A stretch of DNA of 64,000 nt from Trinickia dinghuensis (GTDB lineage: Bacteria > Pseudomonadota > Gammaproteobacteria > Burkholderiales > Burkholderiaceae), in NCBI RefSeq assembly GCF_003367175.1, contig NZ_QRGA01000014.1:124001-188000 (forward strand), written 5' to 3'. Shown here in pieces: positions 57,816-64,000 of this stretch. A model generated the notes under the pieces. It was not told where the DNA came from. It made no database searches and was given only the letters and a program-made list of their open reading frames with translations. The position numbers and the translations under genes were made by a program. Every line of letters starts with the position of its first letter. Within the stretch, counting starts at the first letter, position 1.

Positions 57816-57965
57816 CTAATGCCGATGGTGCAGCCAATCATGCGCTTGCGCCCAGCGCATCAGATCGGCGAGAGGATGGTCGGTGCGATAGCGTGTCGAC
57901 ACCGCCAGCGCGGCGCAGGCGAACAATGCCAGCACAAGCAGCAATCCGATCGACGAATCGAACAT
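57816..57965 (-). CDS. Small single-pass membrane protein (unknown)
   Basis: 49 residues: MFDSSIGLLLVLALFACAAL forms one membrane helix, followed by a charged tail ending WLHHRH. GGAGGG lies 6 nt before the ATG at 57965. No family is recognised. The intact frame, start signal and membrane helix support it being real. Confidence 0.6.
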   Translation of the reverse strand: MFDSSIGLLLVLALFACAALAVSTRYRTDHPLADLMRWAQAHDWLHHRH

Positions 57966-58107
57966 GGCGCCCTCCGCTTTGACCCTGACGCTCCCATTCT
58001 AGGCGCGCCGAGCCCATCCGCGAATGTGCACCGCCGCACGACCTGACGCCCATCGCTGCGATAATTGGGGCCCCCACCCCACTGAAACAAACGCCAAAGG
58101 AGCCGCC

Positions 58108-59025
58108 GTGAGCGAGCCGACTTCCTCTTCCGCCAGCGCCATCCGCCGCGTCGCCTTCATCGGCCTCGGCGTGATGGGCTATCCGATGGCCGGCCACCTA
58201 GCCAAGGCCGGGTTCGACGTCACCGTCTACAACCGCACCCAAGTGAAAGCCGAGCAATGGGTTGCCGAATACGGCGGCCGCGCCGCACCCACACCGCGCG
58301 AAGCAGCGCAGGGCGCGGAACTTGTGCTGACTTGCGTCGGCAACGACGACGACCTGCGCGGCGTGACGCTCGGCCAGGACGGCGCCTTCGCCGGCATGGC
58401 AAGCGGCGCGCTGTTTGCCGATCACACGACGGCATCGGCCAACGTCGCGCGCGAACTCGCGAAAGCCGCCGGCGCACTGGGCGTAACGTTCATCGACGCC
58501 CCCGTCTCCGGCGGCCAGGCTGGCGCCCAAAACGGCAAGCTGACGATCATGTGCGGCAGCGACGACATCCAAGCGTTCGAACGCGCAGCCGTCGTCCTCA
58601 AGCACTACGGGGTGGCCGTCACGTGCCTCGGCGCCGTCGGCGCGGGCCAATTGACGAAGATGGTCAACCAGATATGCATCGCGGGCATGATCCAAGGCCT
58701 ATCGGAAGCGATCAACTTCGGCCAGCGCGCGGGCCTCGACATGACGCGCGTGCTCGAAGTCATCGGCAAAGGCGCGGCCGCGAGCTGGCAGATGGACAAT
58801 CGCGGCAAGACGATGATCGAGGGCAAGTTCGACTACGGCTTCGCCGTCGATTGGATGCGCAAGGATCTCGGCTTCTGTCTCGACGAAGCGAAACGCACGG
58901 GCACGTCCCTGCCGGTGACGGCCCTCGTCGACCAGTTCTACGGCGACGTTCAAGCGCTCGGCGGCAATCGTTTCGATACGTCGAGCTTGATCTGGCGTCT
59001 ACGCAAGCTGCACGAGCCCCGCTGA
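58108..59025 (+). CDS. NAD(P)-dependent 3-hydroxyisobutyrate-dehydrogenase-like reductase
   Basis: 305 residues from GTG 58108 with AAAGGAG 6 nt upstream. Rossmann motif FIGLGVMGYPMAGHL (about 15-29), substrate motif DAPVSGGQAGAQNG and catalytic Lys in GAGQLTKMVNQ. The family includes 3-hydroxyisobutyrate dehydrogenase, tartronate semialdehyde reductase and GLYR1-type enzymes; the substrate is not clear. A strong GC hairpin follows the stop. Confidence 0.9.
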   Translation: MSEPTSSSASAIRRVAFIGLGVMGYPMAGHLAKAGFDVTVYNRTQVKAEQWVAEYGGRAAPTPREAAQGAELVLTCVGNDDDLRGVTLGQDGAFAGMASGALFADHTTASANVARELAKAAGALGVTFIDAPVSGGQAGAQNGKLTIMCGSDDIQAFERAAVVLKHYGVAVTCLGAVGAGQLTKMVNQICIAGMIQGLSEAINFGQRAGLDMTRVLEVIGKGAAASWQMDNRGKTMIEGKFDYGFAVDWMRKDLGFCLDEAKRTGTSLPVTALVDQFYGDVQALGGNRFDTSSLIWRLRKLHEPR

Positions 59026-59036
59026 GACAGCGCGCC

Positions 59037-59062
59037 GGCCGAGCCGATCGTCGGGCTCGGCC
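59037..59062 (+). terminator. GC-rich stem-loop after the hydroxyacid dehydrogenase gene
   Basis: GGCCGAGCC (59037-59045) and GGCTCGGCC (59054-59062) form a perfect 9-bp stem with an 8-nt loop, 12 bp after the stop. There is no T-run, so termination is likely but not typical. Confidence 0.55.
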
Positions 59063-59375
59063 GCCCGGCCTCAGGCCCGTCAGCCCCGCCGGCCCGCTCC
59101 GGCCAAATACACGGCTTCGCCGTACGCGGCGACATCCCTTGTAGTTTCGTTGGATCGATGGAACACCCATCCTAGCGGCGCCACACTCGCACAAACAGTT
59201 GCGTCGGCATACCGGTATCGGCGGTAACTGCCTAGTGAGGCCATACGCCCGAGGCAATACGCTTCGTGGTCCGATCCCTGCTCGAGCGCGGTGATAAACT
59301 CGGCACGCGAACCACCGCCGCATCGCGGCACATCGTGCCGCACCGCCCAACCCGTGAAGAATAAGGAGGCATTCG
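59063..59375. other. Intergenic region before the second PEBP gene
   Basis: No gene or clear motif seen apart from AATAAGGAGG (59361-59370), the ribosome-binding site of the next gene. Confidence 0.4.
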
Positions 59376-59885
59376 ATGGCTGAGTTCAGAATTTGGTCCG
59401 ACGACTTCCCGAGCAACGGCTTCATGCCGCGCGCTCAAGAGTGCAGCGACAAAGCGTTCGGCGTCGACGGCGACGGCGGCAACCTCTCGCCCTCGCTCCA
59501 ATGGGACGCGCCGCCCGAAGACACCAAGAGCCTCGCGCTGACCGTCTACGATCCCGACGCCCCGACCGGCAGCGGTTTTTGGCATTGGGTCGTCGTCAAC
59601 ATTCCCGCCGACATCCGCTCGCTGCCGCTCGGCGCGGGCAAGGCCGACGGCAGCCTGCTGCCCGCGGGCGCCATTCAAGTGGGCAACGACTACGGCACGC
59701 AAGGTTTCGGCGGCGCGGCGCCGCCGCGCGGCGACAAGCCCCACCGCTATATCTTCCGGGTCCACGCGCTAAAGGTCGATCGCTTGCCGATCACGCCGCA
59801 AACGACGAATGCCGTCGCCCGCTTCATGACGCATTTGAACGAGATCGACTCGGCCACCTACACCGGCCTTTACGAATTGAAGTAA
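59376..59885 (+). CDS. Cytosolic YbhB/YbcL PEBP-family protein
   Basis: 169 residues with no signal peptide. The PEBP pattern is clear: GGNLSPSLQWDAPPEDTKSL, VYDPDAPTGSGFWHWVVVNIP and PPRGDKPHRYIFRVHAL. AAGGAGG lies 6 nt before the ATG. Same family as the secreted protein at 21217-21777 but without its leader. Function unknown. Confidence 0.9.
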   Translation: MAEFRIWSDDFPSNGFMPRAQECSDKAFGVDGDGGNLSPSLQWDAPPEDTKSLALTVYDPDAPTGSGFWHWVVVNIPADIRSLPLGAGKADGSLLPAGAIQVGNDYGTQGFGGAAPPRGDKPHRYIFRVHALKVDRLPITPQTTNAVARFMTHLNEIDSATYTGLYELK

Positions 59886-60048
59886 AGCCGCGCAAGTCGC
59901 CATGCGGGCGCGGTGTGCGGGCATAATCGTTGCGTCCGCAACCGAATCCGCCCGCCGCCGCGGGCGGTGCGCCCGCAAGCGCGGTCGCGGGTTGCGCGCT
60001 TAAAATGCGAGGCTCGTCCCCGCCGCCCGCTACCCGACTCTCTCCCCG

Positions 60049-61416
60049 ATGGAAGCAGAACACGGAATACCCATTCCCCAGCGTTACTGGGCGATCGTCG
60101 TCATCGCGCTGGGCATCACGCTCGCCGTGCTCGACGGCGCCATCGCCAACGTCGCCCTGCCCACGATCGCGCGCGATCTCCACGCAAGCGCCGCCGATTC
60201 GATCTGGGTCGTCAACGCCTACCAGCTTTCGATCACCATTTCGCTGTTGCCGCTCGCCTCGCTCGGCGACCGCATTGGCTACCGGCGCATCTATACGGTG
60301 GGCCTCGCGCTGTTCACCGTCGCCTCGCTCGGCTGCGCGCTGTCCACTTCGCTGACAGCGCTCGCGCTCGTCCGTGTCGTCCAAGGATTCGGCGCCGCCG
60401 GCATCATGAGCGTGAACACGGCGCTCGTGCGCACGATCTACCCGGCCAATATGCTCGGACGCGGCGTCGCGATCAACGCGATGGTCGTCGCGATTTCCTC
60501 GGCCGTCGGGCCGACCGTCGCTTCGGCCGTGCTGTCCGTCGCCTCGTGGCCGTGGCTGTTCGCGATCAACGTGCCGATCGGGATCGTCGCCGTGATCGGC
60601 TCGCTGCGCGCGCTGCCGACCAATCCCGGGCATGACTCGCCGTACGATTATTTGAGCGCGGTGATGAACGCTATCGTGTTCGGCCTGCTGATTTTCACGA
60701 TCGACGGATTCGGTCACGGCGAAGCGGCCGGCTGGATCGTCGCCCAAGTGCTCGGGCTCCTCGTCGTCGGCTACGTGTTCGTGCGCCGCCAATTGACGCG
60801 CCCGGCGCCGCTGCTGCCGATCGATCTGCTCAAGATTCCTGTTTTCGCGCTCTCGATTGCCACGTCGGTCTGCTCGTTTTGCGCGCAGATGCTGGCCTAT
60901 GTCTCGCTGCCTTTCCTGTTTCAGAACGTGCTCGGCTTCGATCAGGTTCAGACGGGATTGCTGATCACGCCCTGGCCTTTCGTAATCGTCTTCGCGGCAC
61001 CCGTCGCGGGGGTGCTGTCGGACAAGTATTCGGCCGGGATACTCGGAGGCATCGGGCTCATGGCCATGACGGCGGGCCTTGTGCTGCTCGCGACGATGGG
61101 CCCGCATCCGAGCGTTTTCGCCATCGTGTGGCGCATGGCGCTGTGCGGCGCGGGCTTCGGGATCTTCCAGTCGCCCAACAACCGGCAGATGCTGTCGGCC
61201 GCGCCGCGCGAGCGCAGCGGCGGCGCCAGCGGGATGCTCGGTACCGCGCGGCTCACCGGACAAACGGTCGGAGCGGCACTGGTCGCGCTGATCTTCGGCG
61301 TCTCGCCGAATCACGGGCCGGTCGTCGCGCTGGCGGTGGCAGCCGCCGTTGCCGGCGTCGCGTCGATCGTGAGTTTGATGCGCCTGCGCGCATCCGGCCC
61401 CGCCGAATCCGCGTGA
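60049..61416 (+). CDS. MFS multidrug/solute exporter (DHA2-like)
   Basis: 455 residues with about 14 hydrophobic helices. LDGAIANVALPTIARDL is motif D1-like in helix 1 and GDRIGYRRIYTVGL is motif A between helices 2 and 3. The layout fits DHA2 drug-proton antiporters (SmvA/QacA-type). Single gene; the cargo is unknown. Confidence 0.87.
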   Translation: MEAEHGIPIPQRYWAIVVIALGITLAVLDGAIANVALPTIARDLHASAADSIWVVNAYQLSITISLLPLASLGDRIGYRRIYTVGLALFTVASLGCALSTSLTALALVRVVQGFGAAGIMSVNTALVRTIYPANMLGRGVAINAMVVAISSAVGPTVASAVLSVASWPWLFAINVPIGIVAVIGSLRALPTNPGHDSPYDYLSAVMNAIVFGLLIFTIDGFGHGEAAGWIVAQVLGLLVVGYVFVRRQLTRPAPLLPIDLLKIPVFALSIATSVCSFCAQMLAYVSLPFLFQNVLGFDQVQTGLLITPWPFVIVFAAPVAGVLSDKYSAGILGGIGLMAMTAGLVLLATMGPHPSVFAIVWRMALCGAGFGIFQSPNNRQMLSAAPRERSGGASGMLGTARLTGQTVGAALVALIFGVSPNHGPVVALAVAAAVAGVASIVSLMRLRASGPAESA

Positions 61417-61627
61417 CATGAGACGACACGTCGCCGGGTACGCCGGCTAAGGCGCCGGCGCACGCGCAGGCATCGACGCCCCCGGGACAAACCCGCACCC
61501 CGCGGCACTTGCGCCAAAACCGGATGTCCAACCAGTTGGCCCGGGGCGCGTGTCGTGGCCGTCCGCGCCCGGTTCGTTCGCTTTCCTCATACGGCATGCC
61601 TACGTGCAACGCCGTGATGGAGCCGCC

Positions 61628-62218
61628 ATGTCGCTCATCGTCGCTGGACGTTTTACCGCGTTCGCCGCCGCCGAATCAGCCGCCCGGCAGCTGTTCGCGC
61701 AAGGCTTCCTAGAAGAGGACGTGAGTCTGTTCTTCGTCAACCCGCGCGGGCAGCACGCGCACGCGGCCGCCGACAGCCTCCACGCCGTCCCGCATACCCT
61801 GCGCCCGGCCGCGCACCCGGGTCGCGGCGCGATCGTCGGCGCCGTCGCGGGCGCCGTCATCGGCGTCGCGATCTGCGCACCGCTGTCGATATCGTTCATC
61901 GCGACTGTGACGGCAGCGGGAGTAGGCGCTTACGTCGGCGCGATGCTCGGTGGCCTCGTGGAGGCACGCATGCGCACCGTGCCATCGCACGGCGCGGCAA
62001 CCCAACACACCGCCCATCACGAAACGCGCGACTCCGGCGTGCTCGTCGCCGTGCACGTCTCGCCCGATAATCAAGCGCTGGCGGCCCAAGTGCTCGACGC
62101 CGCCGGCTCGCTCGCGGTCGAACGCGCCTCCGGCCACTGGCAGCAAGGCCGATGGGCCGACTTCGACCCGACGGTGCCGCCCGTGCCCCTGACCGAGTTC
62201 ACGCACCGCCAAGCATAG
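61628..62218 (+). CDS. Hypothetical protein with glycine-zipper membrane segments
   Basis: 196 residues from ATG 61628 (GGAG upstream). N-terminal FTAFAAAESAARQLFAQGF looks like an alpha/beta stress-type domain (compare low-temperature/general-stress membrane proteins), followed by two Gly/Ala-rich helices (about 75-115: GAIVGAVAGAVIGVAI). It may sit in the inner membrane. Function unknown. Confidence 0.7.
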   Translation: MSLIVAGRFTAFAAAESAARQLFAQGFLEEDVSLFFVNPRGQHAHAAADSLHAVPHTLRPAAHPGRGAIVGAVAGAVIGVAICAPLSISFIATVTAAGVGAYVGAMLGGLVEARMRTVPSHGAATQHTAHHETRDSGVLVAVHVSPDNQALAAQVLDAAGSLAVERASGHWQQGRWADFDPTVPPVPLTEFTHRQA

Positions 62219-62287
62219 GCGGTGCGCGCGGCACGCAGCAGACAGCACCCAGCGCCGGCATTGCTCCGCACCGCGCCGCGTCGGCGG

Positions 62288-62653
62288 TCACTCGGCGCTG
62301 CTGATTTTCAGGCGGTTCCTCACCGCATGGACGCCGGTCACGCCCTCGGCAACCTGCGCCGCGCGCGTCTTTTCGTCGCTCGACGGCACCGTGCCGGTCA
62401 ACCAAACGGTGCCGCGCCGCGTCTTGACGTGAATGTGCGTGGACTTGACGTCCTTCGCCGTCACGAGCGCGGCTTTCACTTTCGTCGTCACGGTACCGTC
62501 GTCGATGTGCTGGCCGATCGACTCGGAACTCGACGACGGTGCCGCGGCACCCGTCGTCGAGGTATCGGACGCGGCAGTTTGTGCCGATACGCCGGCGGCA
62601 AGCGTCAAGGAAGCAACAACGGCGGCGATTTTGAGTAATGGGAGTGCTTTCAC
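62288..62653 (-). CDS. Periplasmic BON-domain protein (OsmY-like)
   Basis: 121 residues with a signal peptide (ends VSAQ, about 25), an Ala/Ser/Thr linker and one BON domain: DDGTVTTKVKAALVTAKDV, HVKTRRGTVWLTGTV, VHAVRNRLKI. BON proteins bind membranes and are often osmotic-stress induced. Single gene, convergent with the glycine-zipper protein. Confidence 0.9.
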   Translation of the reverse strand: MKALPLLKIAAVVASLTLAAGVSAQTAASDTSTTGAAAPSSSSESIGQHIDDGTVTTKVKAALVTAKDVKSTHIHVKTRRGTVWLTGTVPSSDEKTRAAQVAEGVTGVHAVRNRLKISSAE

Positions 62654-62979
62654 GGTTTCTCCTGCTCAAAGATGGAAGGAATTGCCGAACATAGACACGC
62701 AAAACCGGGAAGGGATACCGACCCGCGTTCCGCTCGTCCAAGGTGGTCCGCAAGCTACGTGCCGTGGGAACCGGCGCGCGCACGACTGCGTGTCGGCAGC
62801 CCTCGTCTTCGCAGTCGCAGCAAACCACGCCGCGCTTTTGCACTGCAGTCTGTAAAAGCTGCCGCGTTCACGCCGCCGCGGCACGCTTCCTGCGCTTCCG
62901 AATCGTCTGCATCGCCCGCGTGGCAACACCTGGTATGGCCGTTGCTTTAAAGCTAAGACTATTCCACTGGACTTTTGCC
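62654..62979. other. Divergent region between the BON gene and rpoN
   Basis: 326 bp with no gene. Promoters for both flanking genes should be here. No strong motif was found. Confidence 0.4.
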
Positions 62980-64000
62980 ATGCCACCGACTCTTGAACTG
63001 CGCAGCAAACAACATGTGGCACTCACGCCGCGCCTGCAGCAATCGGTACGGCTTCTGCAGTTGTCCTCGCTGGAGTTTCAGCACGAGCTTCGTCAAGCGC
63101 TGGACAACAACCCCTTTCTCGAATACGACGATCCCATTGCCGAAGAGGGCGAAGCCCCGGCCAATGGCGCGCATGAAGGCGGCGCGGCGGAACTGCAGCC
63201 CGGCGTGGCTGCCGATGCGCCCGCGCCCGCCGAGGCCGTCGATCCGTACGACGGCATCTCGAACCCCGATACGACGACGGCGGCACCGGCCGACGATCCG
63301 ATCGGCGATTTCGGACAGGACTGGACCACGCGCGGCGCTTCGCGCAACAACGATTCCGACGATGTCGATCCCGGCGCCTGGGCGCACGCGCAGCCGACGA
63401 TGCATGAGCATCTGCATAACTTGCTGCAACTCTATCCGCTGAACGAGCGCGATCAAGCGGCCGCGCAGATCGTCATCGAGGCCCTCGACGACGATGGCTA
63501 CATGCGCGAATCGCTCGACGAACTCGCCGGCGCCTTCGAAGCCGATCCGGCGCTCAGCGAGGAAGAATTGCGCGTGGCGCTACGGCTCGTGCAAACGCTC
63601 GATCGCCCCGGGGTCGGCGCGCGCTCGCTTTCGGAATGCCTTGGCCTGCAACTCGATGCGATGTCATCCGACACCCCGGGTCGCGCGGCAGCGCGTGAGA
63701 TCGCCGAGCATCATCTCGAACGGCTGGCGCGACGCGAACATGCCGAGTTGCAAAAGCAGCTGGGGTGTTCGGCCGAGGAATTGCGCAAGGCCTGCGCACT
63801 GGTACGCCGGCTCGACCCGAAGCCGGGCCAGTTCTATTCACGCGCCGACGACAACTACGTCATCCCGGACGTCATCGTCCGCCGAGTGAAGGGCCGCTGG
63901 GTCGCGTCGATCAACCCCGCGGTGCTGCCGCGTGCGCGCATTCATCGCGTCTATGCGGAGCTGTTCGCGCAATCGGGCGGCACCGGCTCGCCGCTCGGAC
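62980..64000 (+). CDS. rpoN: RNA polymerase sigma-54 factor, partial (C-terminus off the right edge)
   Basis: 340 residues are present. Region I has the Gln/Leu-rich activator-interacting segment (ALTPRLQQSVRLLQLSSLEF), region II is acidic (about 45-115), and the core-binding domain is under way (GYMRESLDELAG; RLDPKPGQFYS). The start ATG 62980 gives MPPTLELRSKQH, unlike the MKxSLQLRxSQHL start of the usual Burkholderia rpoN, so this is probably the second paralogue. The HTH and RpoN box lie beyond the window. Confidence 0.93.
   Translation, partial: MPPTLELRSKQHVALTPRLQQSVRLLQLSSLEFQHELRQALDNNPFLEYDDPIAEEGEAPANGAHEGGAAELQPGVAADAPAPAEAVDPYDGISNPDTTTAAPADDPIGDFGQDWTTRGASRNNDSDDVDPGAWAHAQPTMHEHLHNLLQLYPLNERDQAAAQIVIEALDDDGYMRESLDELAGAFEADPALSEEELRVALRLVQTLDRPGVGARSLSECLGLQLDAMSSDTPGRAAAREIAEHHLERLARREHAELQKQLGCSAEELRKACALVRRLDPKPGQFYSRADDNYVIPDVIVRRVKGRWVASINPAVLPRARIHRVYAELFAQSGGTGSPLG

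Overview
The window is high-GC DNA whose proteins look like those of Burkholderiaceae (Burkholderia / Paraburkholderia / Trinickia group). This rests on family-level resemblance of many proteins (parC/parE pair, htpG-ubiC, a second rpoN with the N-terminus MPPTLELRSKQ, Burkholderia-type hypotheticals), not on a database search. Both ends cut a gene: an FAD oxidoreductase on the left and rpoN on the right.

Region 1 (1-12491) is most of an aryl-polyene (APE) type cluster. A leftward arm (acyl carrier protein, ketoreductase, FAD oxidoreductase) and a rightward arm diverge from about 1516-1975. The rightward arm holds a COG4648-like membrane protein, an AMP-ligase fused to a hotdog dehydratase, an LpxL-like acyltransferase, a LolA-like protein, an MMPL exporter, a NodB-type deacetylase, a ketosynthase, a chain-length factor, a dehydratase and a small secreted protein. 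Most rightward genes overlap by 1-4 nt, so they probably form one translationally coupled operon. Together they would build, reduce, dehydrate and export a polyene-acyl lipid. Other cluster genes probably lie left of the window.

Region 2 (12.5-24.7 kb) is mixed: an entericidin-like lipoprotein, small conserved proteins, katG, a two-gene HEPN locus (17726-18770), a Tat-exported sulfatase, a PEBP-family protein and a TonB-dependent siderophore receptor.

Region 3 (24.7-31 kb) is accessory. It has a gene of clearly lower GC encoding an eCIS-cargo-like toxin with a nuclease-like middle, a lysine/arginine-rich NLS-like stretch and a C-terminal domain that resembles the linker-histone H1 globular fold. 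After it come a hydroxymuconate isomerase, a trimethylamine-dehydrogenase-like flavoenzyme with a divergent TetR regulator, and an MNT/HEPN toxin-antitoxin locus whose HEPN gene appears frameshifted.

Region 4 (31-53 kb) is mostly housekeeping and metabolism: htpG-ubiC-deoxyinosine glycosylase in an overlapping operon, a MocR-type regulator, a DMT exporter followed by aminotransferase, RidA and PhzF genes, a GGDEF-EAL protein, three chromate-transporter-family genes, copD-like, parC, parE, uup and a rubredoxin.

Region 5 (53.07-57.3 kb) is a decayed island beside tRNA-Arg(CCT). It carries IS110 and IS21 remnants, an intact convergent pair that looks like the sce7725 (beta family) / sce7726 (PD-(D/E)XK) proteins, and broken HEPN-type genes. 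Region 6 (57.3-64 kb) returns to core-like genes and ends in rpoN.
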